Shown piece after piece: positions 22,077 to 31,009 of a stretch of 64,000 bases of DNA. The DNA lies in the NCBI GenBank assembly GCA_035771165.1, contig JAWNZC010000307.1:186001-250000 (forward strand). Reading direction: 5' to 3'. Position 1 is the first letter of the stretch; the number at the start of each line of letters is the position of its first letter. This stretch comes from Paragorgia papillata (Eukaryota > Cnidaria > Anthozoa > Scleralcyonacea > Coralliidae). The notes beneath the pieces are model-generated. The model was not told the DNA's origin and did no database searches. It saw only the letters and a program-made list of their open reading frames with translations. The position numbers and the translations under genes are program-made.

Positions 22077-22718
22077 ATGGGAGAAAGGTTACATGACGAT
22101 TTTCGTGTTAAAGAAATACTGTCACATTTTGACTACGGAGTGGATGAAGCGAACGCGTTCTCTTTGTTGAATAGTTTACTCGCATCCTATGTCAACTTAA
22201 CATGGAATCCCAAAGGAGAAATTGTGTATCAAGGAAGAACTATGCCAAACACAAAAATAGCCGAATTGGTAGAATACTGTGTATCACCTTTCTTCTCAGG
22301 AATTCCCGAACCAGCTGGTTTAAACGTATTTGTAAAAGGACTCGCCGACATTAACATTGACAAAAACCTTATCGAAAATGTTCGAGTGCTAACAATGTTG
22401 GCGCAGGCAGAAGAAGAAACAGAAGAAGATTCAGAAAACGATAAGGATTACACCGAAATAGAATCAGAAAATTCTATAATTGACGAACCTGTTGATTGCG
22501 AACGTTGTCAGAATCCTGTTAATTTTACACATGTAATTGAGTGTCCTAAGTGTTTGTGGAAATATTTTAACAAACGCGTTAATCGAAATCTGATATGTAA
22601 TGTTTGTGGTACAGAATTCAAGGCACATGATCCATGCCTTCGGATTATAAGATGTACTGTATGCCCATATGCTACTGTTACCGATAGATCACTAAATAAT
22701 CAAGAGTTTTTTGTGTAA
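22077..22718 (+). CDS. Polinton accessory protein with C-terminal zinc-ribbon-like Cys pairs
   Basis: A 213-residue protein. Residues 40-110 include LTWNPKGEIVYQGRTMP and a P-x-G-x-x-x-F block, which I recall from a conserved Polinton ORF of unknown role. An acidic linker (about 110-140) follows. The C-terminal 75 residues have four Cys pairs (C-x2-C at ERC, CPKC, CNVC, CTVC), consistent with one or two zinc ribbons. AATAAA lies 15 bp past the stop and could be its polyadenylation signal. Intact. Confidence 0.75.
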   Translation: MGERLHDDFRVKEILSHFDYGVDEANAFSLLNSLLASYVNLTWNPKGEIVYQGRTMPNTKIAELVEYCVSPFFSGIPEPAGLNVFVKGLADINIDKNLIENVRVLTMLAQAEEETEEDSENDKDYTEIESENSIIDEPVDCERCQNPVNFTHVIECPKCLWKYFNKRVNRNLICNVCGTEFKAHDPCLRIIRCTVCPYATVTDRSLNNQEFFV

Positions 22719-23039
22719 AGATATATTTCTCAATAAAATATTTTAAATTCTGTATTACATGTACGCGGGTTGCTAATGACTCTCTTGACTAGACTTGCCC
22801 AAGCGCTTAATCCTCTTAATGATCCCTAATGAGTTTCTCTTTTGTCTCCTGCACGTGCACTGAGGATAAATATGCAAATATCACACTTAGTAACAGAAAG
22901 CGTAGCAACGCTTTCAAAGTAATAAATCGCTTTGCCTTTAGTTTATATTTCGACACTTAAAATCGTTCTTTTCATGCGAGAACTCCAGAAACCACGAGTG
23001 AAACAATGTATGAAAGTAATTGACTGTACGACAACACTG

Positions 23040-23333
23040 GGCTTATATCACCAACCACATTACTTCCGTGCGTCACACCGTGCGTCACACTGAACACTAA
23101 TTACTTCCGTAGCCACATGGGACTGAATACTAATGAGAACGCCGCCTGAATACTAATGAGAACGCCGCCTGAATACTAATGAGAACGCCGCCCTGAATAC
23201 TAATGAGAAAGCCGCCCTGAATACTAATGAGAACGCCGCCTGAATACTAATGAGAACGCCGCCCTGAATACTAATGAGAACGCCGCCCCTGAATACTAAT
23301 GAGAACGCCGCCCTGAATACTAATGAGAACGCC
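23040..23333. repeat. Right terminal repeat of the outer Polinton, inner portion
   Basis: Begins with CACCAACCACATTACTTCC and CGTGCGTCACAC units (mirrors of the left terminus), then nine or so 23-24-bp units CCTGAATACTAATGAGAACGCCGC-like. It ends at the insertion point of the inner Polinton. The last six bases AACGCC are its TSD. Confidence 0.9.
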
Positions 23334-23784
23334 AGTAGTGTATAAACGCGGTTCCTGGCTCAGGCTCAGCTAGACTTGGTGGCGCCATTAATAAAAGGGG
23401 GTCTGTCTAGCCTCGGTTTCCCGAAGAATTTGCCGAAGAATTTCCGAAGAATTTCCGAAGAATTTGCCGAAGAATTTCAAAAGATTCCCCCTCCTGAATT
23501 TTTTCAAAAAATTTTTTGAAAAGATTTCCCCCTGGCCAAAATTTTTTGGCAAAGAATTTTTAAAAATTTTCAAAAAGATTTTGGATCCTTTTGAAAACCG
23601 AAGAATTTTTTCGGGGTTTACGAAGATTTTTTAGAAGATTTTTTTGAAGATTTTTTAGAATCTTCATCATCCAGTTGGTCAGCAACATTTTTACAAAACT
23701 TAAGAAGGGGTTCATACATTGGTTTGTTCTTTTCAGTTCCGTATTTTTCTGTTCCTTTGTATGTTAAAAGTTTTTTAATAGCAA
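23334..23784. repeat. Left terminal inverted repeat of the inner Polinton
   Basis: 451 bp, mirrored at 42311-42761. Contains a run of GAAGAATTT / CCGAAGAATTT words and several small hairpins. Both copies carry the same 61-codon open frame, which I regard as a by-product of the repeat. Confidence 0.95.
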
Positions 23785-23790
23785 TAAATA

Positions 23791-24042
23791 ATGCCTAAAA
23801 GAAGAAGCGCTACCCTTATTTTGCATACCCCTGTGGACAACTACTCCTGTGAGATCTGCCAGTTTAAAGGATTCTCAAAAACAGCACTAAGATTGCATAT
23901 AAAAGTTGTTCATAAAATAACACAAATTGGTAACATAATAGAAAGATGCGAATTATGCTCCAAAATTTTTAATACAAAAAAAGAATTGTCTGACCACAAC
24001 GCCAGACATAGAAAGAAAATAAAAGCCAATAAAATACACTAA
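23791..24042 (+). CDS. Small two-finger C2H2 protein (left)
   Basis: 83 residues with two fingers: C19-x2-C22-x12-H-x4-H and, about 18 residues on, C-x2-C-x12-H-x3-H. The ends are Lys/Arg rich. A paralogue with the same length and finger spacing is at 41762-42013 near the other end. DNA binding at the element ends or transcription control is plausible but unproven. It starts 6 bp inside the terminal repeat, with AATAATG at the start codon. Confidence 0.85.
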   Translation: MPKRRSATLILHTPVDNYSCEICQFKGFSKTALRLHIKVVHKITQIGNIIERCELCSKIFNTKKELSDHNARHRKKIKANKIH

Positions 24043-24049
24043 AACTAAA

Positions 24050-24074
24050 ATTTGTATTCTTTTTGAATACAAAT
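24050..24074. terminator. Hairpin between convergent genes
   Basis: Perfect 10-bp arms ATTTGTATTC / GAATACAAAT with a 5-base loop, 8 bp after the zinc-finger stop and 19 bp from the polymerase stop. One of ten such hairpins; a transcript-end signal is inferred. Confidence 0.6.
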
Positions 24075-24092
24075 CTTAAACACTATTTAAAC

Positions 24093-27000
24093 TTAATTTT
24101 CCTTAGTTTTAAAATGTCCAACCGCCAAGGTGGAAATTCCATCCTTTCCGATAACTCTCTTATCATCAGCCGCATTGAGAGCAATCTTGTTTACATGGAT
24201 GGTATGGACTTTATGTTGGTAAGATCTGAAGGTATTCATCCCTCTCATAAGGTTTTTTCCTGAAAACAGGCATTCCTTGTAATCCTCAAACCTAATATCC
24301 TTATTGATAACACTCTTCTTAATACCCTTACATTTCTTTTCCTCTTTGCATTCCATCAACCCAGTTTTAGGGTTTAACTTCTTTGTCATTTTAATAGCAT
24401 AAGCCTTGGGTCTTAACCCCACAAACTCTTCAATCTGATCTGCTCCAGTCTCAAACTTCATCATCCCGAGGACTTTCTTATTGACCCCACATTTAATTCC
24501 ACTTGGGTGAGATTCCCCAAAATTACTGGTATCAAAGTGGGTATTAACATCTCCAGAAATGTCTTTGAAAATATCATCTGTTCTGATCTTGTAACAGAGG
24601 GAATCCGTATCTGTAAACAACAGTTGAGCCTTATTTTCATATTTTGGTTTTATATAACCATAGTGAAAATCATACATGGAGATCTTGCTTATATCCAAGA
24701 TGGAAGCCCCTGTAAAGATTGGTTTGTTTAGTTTAACATATGGTTTTTTCATCTGGACAGCTGCTAAAGTCTTGGAGAATATGTTTACTGACTTGTAATT
24801 AGGCTTTCTTGCAAGTTTTTCAAGCTGGTCATTAAATGATACCAGTCGGATATCCACTCTATTGCGAACATTCTCCATCGTCTTTCCGAAGACAGAGTTG
24901 TTCATCAGCTTGTAAAAATCCTTGTCGAAGTCATTGGTGGCTTCTGTCCTTAACCTTGTGTTTAGATCAATATAGGGTTTCATCCAAGCCTTTTCCACAA
25001 ATGAAATTCCCCTGTGGATTTTTTTAAGTTTCAACCCATGTTCCAAACACTGGTTTAATGCTCGGTAGTGAAGAACATAGTTTTTCTTGTCGTTAAGATT
25101 TGGTAGCAGTTTTACAACACCATTTATTTCAACTCTCTCAGCTGCAAAGGGGAGGTCGTTGTGGAGATCATGTAATTCTTTTGGATATTCAAGATCTACT
25201 TCCAGAAAGCAACCTATTCCCTCTTTCCCATCTTTGGTTTCCACAAGATACTCACCCCAGTTCATTAGGTCTTTTTCTGGAATCCACTCAAATTTTCCTA
25301 TTGGAAGAGGTTTTGACATTGCCATCCCATATAAGTTGTTTTTGTCTAAATATGGAATGAATACACTTTCCTGCTCTGGGTTATAATCCTTCATATACTT
25401 GTTGTTAGCCTTGGCATGCCGGTGAGTAATTAATGTCATTCCACCACGAATACTGTCTTCTAACATTAGGTACATGTCAGGGTCTGTTATTAGTTCCAAC
25501 TTTTGATTAGTCTTCTTTTGTAGGGATGTCCAAGCCAGACCAGGACTTGTGTAGAACCACATTGCATCAAGCCCATAAGTCTTTTTACACGTCTTCCTAA
25601 AATTTTGAATAACATCTGCCAGAAGAACAACATCAAGTTTTAAATACAAATCATGGTAGTCTCTCATTGTCTTGCATTCAAAGGCTTTCCAAACATTTAT
25701 GGCATGGTTGTAATCCTCGTCTGAGATATGTGTTCCATTTAGTTTTGAGTAGAACTCCTTTTTGGTAGGAAGCTTTGGATAGTCCAACTTTTTTAAATCT
25801 GTCATGAATTCATAGGGAAACACCCCCTTCTTTTTTAGCAGGTTAAGGTTTTCCTTTGTGGTGTCTTTGAACACTTTTTCTGTGTACACAAAAGCTGATG
25901 GTTTCAGGTTCTTAACAAGTGAATCCAATGAACTTGACATGAATTTTAATGAATCCAGGAATCTTAGTTCAAGAGGAACCCACTTTCTTTTAAACTCTCC
26001 ATTAGGTGATGGTTTTTTATGCCAACCACCTTTCATCCAAAGTTTTTTGCTAAAGCTAATATATTCTTCATCTGTCTTTGGTATGCAAGTAATTTGTCCT
26101 TCTGTTATTCCCAAACTTTCAACGGTAAAGTGAGCATCATAATTTGACAAATTATGAGCCAACACAGGGATATGTCTTGCACTGCTCATTGAATAATTAC
26201 AGGTGTTATGTGCAGCTCCTCTGTATTTTCCATTGAGATGATTATGATCCCTAACCCTATCTTTTCCAAGGCCTTCTCCACAGACATAACAGTTTTTAAC
26301 TAACTGAAATTCTTTTTCTTCCTTCTCACTTATGATAATTGGCTTTGGAGTTTTCATATAGGTTTCCCAGATTTCTTTTGCCTCGAATTCCAAAGCTTCA
26401 ATGAACATTTTACCAATATTTTCATGCTCATATTTTCTTGTATAGCTTACAGTTTTTCCTGGGAAGATAGTTGGATCCGAGCATATAATTTGAAAACAAT
26501 AGCCACTTGGAACGTGTTTTTGGTATTTTTTGGTAAAACTCTTGTCTTCACTTTGCTTGAGGGTATCATCTTGTTCTTTTGTGTTTAATGGTTTTAACAT
26601 GCACTCAAAATCAGCTACAATGATAAAAGGAACATCTTGCATTTTCTTATAATCCTTTTCCCCCCACCCCATGGTGTCGTCTACACCTTTTGTAGGATAT
26701 TGTTGGATTTGAGCATCAAATTTTTGACATAACAACACATGTTCATCTCTGTTCTTCTCATTTCTAAACGGGTTTAAACAGAAGTTGCAGAAAAACTTTT
26801 TTTCTTTTTGGTTATCAATTTGACTTGATAACAGTCTACTCTTACATTTAATGGTACTGTAATGGTTATTATGCCAGAATAGGTCTACAACATTTGAATT
26901 GTTGGCTCTGCTTATTTGCATTTGAAAAATCTTTTTAAGCTCATCATCCCAGCTAAAGACATTTACATTCATTTCATTCATCTTTTCAAATTTAGAGATG

Positions 27001-28022
27001 TCCTTAATTTTAAGAGGAAATTCAAGTCCATTGGTATTATACTTTTTTGCCTGTGTTTTAACGGCTTCACCAGCTCTTTCTAAATTATGTTTCCCTGGAT
27101 CTTTTTTCACCATCTCTGCTATTGCAACAGCATATAGAAAACAGTTTTCATCATTATTTTTGGGGTTGATGATAGCCTTTTTGTCCTGGATAACTTTTGG
27201 AAGAGCTTTGAAACCCTTTCCATTCAATGGTCTATATTTTGTTATAGAAATATGTAGACTTACCACAGATCTTATTGCCCATCCAGATCCCTTTTTTTGA
27301 TGGGATGCCAAATTTTCAAGCATCTCTCTTTTTGACAACTCATAAAGTTCTTTGACATCTTCCTCTGTCGTCATTGCTTTCATATGAGAGGTGAAATAGA
27401 ACTCTTCAACATCTTCCCATCCAGCTTCATAATCATAGCGAACAAGATTACATACCAGTGTTGTTTTTACCTTCTTTGAGTTTTCAACACTGTTAATTAA
27501 GTTTTCAACGGTTGGTGTTGTTCTCTCTAAAAAAAACGCAGGATCCCTAAATCCCTGTCCTGAGATTTCATACAAAGCTGCTTTCCCATCTGCAAAATCT
27601 CTAATGAGTTTTGGCTCTGTTTCCCTAAGTTTTTTGTAAGCCCTTGTTTTTCTGTTAAAAATTCTTTCAAGCTTGTTCCCAAGGACCTGCCTAGTTTTAG
27701 CGGTTTTAGCAGATCCTTTCCATTTTTTATTCCACTTTAATATTTTTTGTCTTTTCTCTTCTTTTCTTGCTTCTTTTCTGGCAATCTGTTCCTGCTTTCT
27801 TACCTCTTTTCTGTTAATCTGTTCCTGCTTTCTTGCTTCTTTTCTGTTAATTTGAACCTGTTTTTTGGCTTCTTTTTTCTGCTCTTTAAGTTCCTTTTCC
27901 TGTTGAAGTTTAGCAAGCCTTTCAGGTTTAAATGGTTCCATTTTTCGGTCTCTCTCTCGCTGCCGTTGTTTTCTAAGACGGGCATTTTCCCGTTTTTTTA
28001 AAAGTTTAGTGTCAGGCTCCAT
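24093..28022 (-). CDS. polB: Protein-primed family B DNA polymerase with embedded endonuclease VII domain
   Basis: 1309 residues. Residues 1-100 are a Lys/Arg/Glu coiled coil. Residues 288-400 hold DENCF (C294) and NNHY (H387), laid out like an OTU-type cysteine protease. A C2-H-C finger follows (C412, C415, H428, C432). Exonuclease motifs: DFE 471-473; NLSNYD with D629; Y793-x3-D797. Between Exo I and Exo II sits an endonuclease-VII-like HNH module (C578, C581, DHNH 592-595, C608). Polymerase motifs: D893-x-N-x-L-Y; NNSVFGK 1041-1047; DTDS 1138-1141; KAY 1206-1208. All catalytic residues are present. It replicates the element using a terminal-protein primer. Start is preceded by AATAAATG. 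Confidence 0.97.
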   Translation of the reverse strand: MEPDTKLLKKRENARLRKQRQRERDRKMEPFKPERLAKLQQEKELKEQKKEAKKQVQINRKEARKQEQINRKEVRKQEQIARKEARKEEKRQKILKWNKKWKGSAKTAKTRQVLGNKLERIFNRKTRAYKKLRETEPKLIRDFADGKAALYEISGQGFRDPAFFLERTTPTVENLINSVENSKKVKTTLVCNLVRYDYEAGWEDVEEFYFTSHMKAMTTEEDVKELYELSKREMLENLASHQKKGSGWAIRSVVSLHISITKYRPLNGKGFKALPKVIQDKKAIINPKNNDENCFLYAVAIAEMVKKDPGKHNLERAGEAVKTQAKKYNTNGLEFPLKIKDISKFEKMNEMNVNVFSWDDELKKIFQMQISRANNSNVVDLFWHNNHYSTIKCKSRLLSSQIDNQKEKKFFCNFCLNPFRNEKNRDEHVLLCQKFDAQIQQYPTKGVDDTMGWGEKDYKKMQDVPFIIVADFECMLKPLNTKEQDDTLKQSEDKSFTKKYQKHVPSGYCFQIICSDPTIFPGKTVSYTRKYEHENIGKMFIEALEFEAKEIWETYMKTPKPIIISEKEEKEFQLVKNCYVCGEGLGKDRVRDHNHLNGKYRGAAHNTCNYSMSSARHIPVLAHNLSNYDAHFTVESLGITEGQITCIPKTDEEYISFSKKLWMKGGWHKKPSPNGEFKRKWVPLELRFLDSLKFMSSSLDSLVKNLKPSAFVYTEKVFKDTTKENLNLLKKKGVFPYEFMTDLKKLDYPKLPTKKEFYSKLNGTHISDEDYNHAINVWKAFECKTMRDYHDLYLKLDVVLLADVIQNFRKTCKKTYGLDAMWFYTSPGLAWTSLQKKTNQKLELITDPDMYLMLEDSIRGGMTLITHRHAKANNKYMKDYNPEQESVFIPYLDKNNLYGMAMSKPLPIGKFEWIPEKDLMNWGEYLVETKDGKEGIGCFLEVDLEYPKELHDLHNDLPFAAERVEINGVVKLLPNLNDKKNYVLHYRALNQCLEHGLKLKKIHRGISFVEKAWMKPYIDLNTRLRTEATNDFDKDFYKLMNNSVFGKTMENVRNRVDIRLVSFNDQLEKLARKPNYKSVNIFSKTLAAVQMKKPYVKLNKPIFTGASILDISKISMYDFHYGYIKPKYENKAQLLFTDTDSLCYKIRTDDIFKDISGDVNTHFDTSNFGESHPSGIKCGVNKKVLGMMKFETGADQIEEFVGLRPKAYAIKMTKKLNPKTGLMECKEEKKCKGIKKSVINKDIRFEDYKECLFSGKNLMRGMNTFRSYQHKVHTIHVNKIALNAADDKRVIGKDGISTLAVGHFKTKEN

Positions 28023-28034
28023 TTATTATAGTGT

Positions 28035-28305
28035 TAAAAAAATTATTAAAATACTTAAAAAAAAAAAATCGATTTAAAAAAAAATTATTAAAATACTTAA
28101 AAAAAAAAATCGATTTAAAAAAAAATTATTAAAATACTTAAAAAAAAAAATCGATTTAAAAAAAAATTATTAAAATACTTAAAAAAAAAAATCGATTTAA
28201 AAAAAAATTATTAAAATACTTAAAAAAAAAAAATCGATTTAAAAAAAATTATTAAAATACTTAAAAAAAAAAAATCGATTTAAAAAAAATTATTAAAAAA
28301 AGTTT
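28035..28305. repeat. AT-rich iterons upstream of polB
   Basis: Six to seven tandem units of about 39 bp, each with ATCGAT inside A/T runs and ending ATTATTAAAATACTT. They lie directly before the polB start codon. Possible roles are promoter, polymerase or zinc-finger binding sites; no function shown. Confidence 0.9.
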
Positions 28306-28447
28306 ATTAATAAAGGATCCAAATAGTCATATACTTCCTTTTTTAAAAAATATCCTGTTTTTTGGCTTCTTTTTTAAAATATCCTGTTGAAGTTTGAGTC
28401 TTAAAAAAATTTCCTATAAAATTTATAGGAAATTTGGAAAATGAAGG
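28306..28447. promoter_or_regulatory. Spacer with 14-bp-arm hairpin
   Basis: Holds a perfect hairpin at 28407-28435 (arms AAATTTCCTATAAA / TTTATAGGAAATTT) 12 bp after the stop of the 135-residue gene. It also has a duplicated piece of the polB 5' coding sequence (TTTTTTGGCTTCTTTTTT and CCTGTTGAAGTTT, matching about 27862-27910), so the spacer is partly derived from a local duplication. Confidence 0.6.
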
Positions 28448-28855
28448 TTAAGAACTCCGACTAACAGTTTGTATTTTCCCACGGTAAAGAATGGATGTTC
28501 CTTTCCTTATATAAAATGGGATACAACTAGGATTTTTATTCAAGCAGGATGCTGCTTTGTAAATACTATGGAATTTTGTTTGGAGTCCATCCAAATCTGT
28601 AAATGTTATTTCAACAGGGTTTTTTATTTGCTCTCTGTTACATCTGTCAAAGGTTTCATTTCTAACCAATGGAATATTAATACTTTCACAAAGTGTTTTT
28701 AGGTTCATTTTGCCTGCCCCCTTTACTCCAATTTTTTTTGCCAGGGTTCTTAACTCTGATCTGGGATGGTTACAAACAGGATTTTCCTCACGAATTTTTT
28801 TTATAAGATCATTAAATTTTCTTCTTTCCTTCATTTTTTCTTTAAACATTTCCAT
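28448..28855 (-). CDS. Small DNA-binding protein, SAP-like plus NUMOD-like motifs
   Basis: 135 residues. Residues 30-65 (LRTLAKKIGVKGAGKMNLKTL) have the helix-turn-helix rhythm of a SAP-type DNA-binding domain. Residues about 98-125 (SIYKAASCLNKNPSCI then IRKG) resemble the NUMOD module seen in homing endonucleases, where it contacts DNA. No nuclease motif remains. It probably binds DNA; replication, integration or chromatin roles cannot be told apart. It is the last member of the minus-strand series that begins with the integrase. Confidence 0.65.
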   Translation of the reverse strand: MEMFKEKMKERRKFNDLIKKIREENPVCNHPRSELRTLAKKIGVKGAGKMNLKTLCESINIPLVRNETFDRCNREQIKNPVEITFTDLDGLQTKFHSIYKAASCLNKNPSCIPFYIRKGTSILYRGKIQTVSRSS

Positions 28856-28888
28856 TGTTTTATTAGTATCTTTTTTTCTTTTTTGATT

Positions 28889-29176
28889 TCATGTTTCTTC
28901 TTCTTCTTTTTTGGGTTCCAATTCAAAAGAATTTGCCAAAGGTTTTGGTGAAGAATTTGCCAAAGGTTTTGGTGAAGAATTTGCCAAAGGTTTTGGTAAA
29001 GAATTTGTTAAAGAAACACAAGAATAGTTTTTTACTATTTTATTAGTCCATCCTATTTGAATATTTCCCTCCATTGTTAAATCTTCCTTTCCAAAACTTA
29101 TCCCAAATTGGAATCCCTTTCTTATAATATGGTTTTTGTTAAATTTTTCTTTTGGTTTGCTTTTAGAATTTCCCAT
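28889..29176 (-). CDS. Small protein with N-myristoylation-type start and PKPLANS repeats
   Basis: 95 residues. It begins MGNSKSKPKEK, which has Gly2, Ser5/6 and a basic patch, as in myristoylated membrane-attached proteins. The C-terminal half repeats PKPLANS three times and ends in an acidic PKKEEEET tail. No known domain. Cytoplasmic membrane attachment, for example as a matrix-like or late protein, is an inference. The start codon lies inside a hairpin arm (29167-29198). Confidence 0.65.
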   Translation of the reverse strand: MGNSKSKPKEKFNKNHIIRKGFQFGISFGKEDLTMEGNIQIGWTNKIVKNYSCVSLTNSLPKPLANSSPKPLANSSPKPLANSFELEPKKEEEET

Positions 29177-29198
29177 TTTATTTAAAAAATGGGAAATT
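29167..29198. terminator. Hairpin over the start of the 95-residue gene
   Basis: 13-bp arms AATTTCCCATTTT / AAAATGGGAAATT, 30 bp past the stop of the 101-residue gene. It overlaps the next start codon, so it could end one transcript and shape the leader of the next. Confidence 0.55.
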
Positions 29199-29227
29199 AA
29201 GATAATAATACTTTAAGCAATAACAAC

Positions 29228-29533
29228 TCAACTGTTATTGGAATCAGAAGAATTGCCACCATTGACATTTTTGTTAGGATCCTGATCATTTTGTACCCCA
29301 TTTTTATTTGATGGTTTTTCCCAAACATGTTTAATTACTATTATTCCTCCACATAACAATCCAATCATTGGAATATAGGGTGATATTTTTGTTACCAGGG
29401 ATTTAACATCATCGCAAAATAGTTTGTTTGTTGATAATTCTTCATCCAGTTTTTCATCATCTTTTATCAGATCTAACTGTTCCATTAATCCTGAAAATTT
29501 GGTTATAAGGGTTTCTGTTAACAGTGTGTTCAC
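29228..29533 (-). CDS. Small single-pass membrane protein; start unclear
   Basis: 101 residues from a GTG. Residues 50-70 form one hydrophobic segment (YIPMIGLLCGGIIVIKHVW), followed by an Asn/Asp/Ser-rich tail. No in-frame ATG exists between the upstream stop and the TM segment except one internal Met (MEQL). Either translation starts at a non-ATG codon, or a small indel has shifted the real start, which would extend about ten residues upstream. Function unknown; small membrane proteins are usual in Polintons and related viruses. Confidence 0.6.
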   Translation of the reverse strand: MNTLLTETLITKFSGLMEQLDLIKDDEKLDEELSTNKLFCDDVKSLVTKISPYIPMIGLLCGGIIVIKHVWEKPSNKNGVQNDQDPNKNVNGGNSSDSNNS

Positions 29534-29564
29534 ACGATCCTGTTGTACCCGGTCATAATTATGC

Positions 29565-29723
29565 TTAATTTTTTATAAGTGCCGCCAATGAGGCTTTTTT
29601 GAGATATGGTTCCGAATGTTTAATCTTGTTTTCGGAAGAAAGCCGGATAAGCTCTTCCCTAATGTTTAAATTTTGCGGGTCTTCCTGAAGGTCTTCATTT
29701 GGGTATTCATTTTGTTTGTCCAT
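29565..29723 (-). CDS. 52-residue ORF in the integrase cluster
   Basis: A short frame from the ATG at 29721-29723 to the TAA at 29565-29567. It is acidic at the start (MDKQNEYPNED) and ends in a Leu/Ala/Lys helix (KKASLAALIKN). It fills the gap exactly between two genes: 2 bp after the stop of the 427-residue gene and 31 bp before the next. That placement and its AT-context ATG argue for a real small gene. No family recognised. Confidence 0.5.
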   Translation of the reverse strand: MDKQNEYPNEDLQEDPQNLNIREELIRLSSENKIKHSEPYLKKASLAALIKN

Positions 29724-29725
29724 AT

Positions 29726-31009
29726 TTATTTATATCTTTCTTTATATTCTTTGTAAACAATATAGGAAAGCCCTATTGCAAGGATCCACAAATTTTTTGC
29801 CAACCATGCTATTCCTTTTGCTCCCCAAGATAATGCAGTCGCAAGTATATTTAAAATTGGAACCAATATAGGCAAAGCAGTTTTTCCAAGTTTTGCAAAA
29901 GCCTTTCCTAATGCTCCTGTTGCCTTTGCTGCCGCTGCAACCCCTTTTCCTCCAGCCAATACTACTGTTATTATAATTCCAGCAATACTAATAGCAATCG
30001 CAGCCGAAACACCCATGTTTTCTTTTGCCCATTCTTTAAACCTTTCAAATTTTGCCAGAATATGATCTTTAAACAATTTTTTAACATAGCTAGTCTCTGG
30101 AGCCATGTTTGATTCCAATCTAAGTTGTTCAGCCCTCAGTTCGCACACAACCTCAACCTCCTTAAACTTTCTTCTTTTTACTGGATCTTTTTCTTTGTTG
30201 GCTATATCTCTCCACCACCTCCTGTTAATATCAACAGCAGCCAAATCTTTTGAATTAATGGTTCCTGAAATATTACGTATGGGGACATCACCAACATTTT
30301 CAGGATTATTGATTTCAATATTATCCATTCCTATTGTTACTTCGTCATCCAGCTGTTCAGCAACATTTTTACGAATGTTGGTGATATTTTCAGGATCAAT
30401 ATTTTTTGGTTGGAGTCCTATAAGCTCTTCAGCAACCCCATCTGCAGTTTCTTTGTGTTCTGCTTTTGCTTTTAAAAATAATCCATTAAATTCTTTAACT
30501 TTTTCCTTAAATTTTTTATCTTGGTTTAATACAAATTTGTCTCCTTCTCTAACAACAACCCTTACTTTGTCAAAAAGGATTCCATCTGCTTTTCTTGTGT
30601 TTGGGTCAACAAATATCCCGCTTCTTTTAATTATGGCTTCGCTTGCTTTGCCATCATTAATATTCACAACAAGACCCAGGTTTTCTCTAAAAATTTTTTT
30701 CTTTTTAAAGGTGGCAGATTTTTTTTGTTTAGCAGCCACTCTTTTAATCCATCTATCAAGTCTTAACCCAAATGCTTTGTCAGTTTCATCTTTTGGTTTT
30801 TCAGTTTCTCTAAAAATTCTGTTTCTTAACTCTCTGTAATCACCATCTAGTTCTGCAGCATCAAAAACCTCTGCCATTGCAGACAAAGAACTATAAAAAT
30901 CTTTATCTTCACCTTCTGTTTCAGCTTTTGAAAAGGTTGTTTCAAATAAACCTTCTGTTTCAGCTTTTTCGCTTTGGTTCATATTTTCCATTTCAATATT
31001 TTCAGCCAT
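29726..31009 (-). CDS. Large protein with C-terminal membrane region, Polinton structural candidate
   Basis: 427 residues. The first 330 are charged and largely helical, with a duplicated SEKAETEG / SKAETEG start. From about 335 to 420 there are three to four hydrophobic segments rich in Gly/Ala (AAIAISIAGIIITVVLAGG, then GKGVAAAAKATGAL, PILVPILNILATALSWG, WILAIGLSYIVY). The Gly/Ala pattern resembles membrane-penetrating or internal-membrane proteins. I recognise no named family. Its ATG follows the integrase TAA directly (TAAATG), so the two are expressed together. Confidence 0.7.
   Translation of the reverse strand: MAENIEMENMNQSEKAETEGLFETTFSKAETEGEDKDFYSSLSAMAEVFDAAELDGDYRELRNRIFRETEKPKDETDKAFGLRLDRWIKRVAAKQKKSATFKKKKIFRENLGLVVNINDGKASEAIIKRSGIFVDPNTRKADGILFDKVRVVVREGDKFVLNQDKKFKEKVKEFNGLFLKAKAEHKETADGVAEELIGLQPKNIDPENITNIRKNVAEQLDDEVTIGMDNIEINNPENVGDVPIRNISGTINSKDLAAVDINRRWWRDIANKEKDPVKRRKFKEVEVVCELRAEQLRLESNMAPETSYVKKLFKDHILAKFERFKEWAKENMGVSAAIAISIAGIIITVVLAGGKGVAAAAKATGALGKAFAKLGKTALPILVPILNILATALSWGAKGIAWLAKNLWILAIGLSYIVYKEYKERYK

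Noticed and set aside
23388..23573. 61-residue ORF present in both inner terminal repeats
   Set aside because: Identical because the DNA is repeated; composition follows the GAAGAATTT words. No evidence of coding.
30105..30839. 244-residue plus-strand ORF
   Set aside because: Antisense to the well-supported 427-residue gene; Ser/Leu-rich shadow composition.
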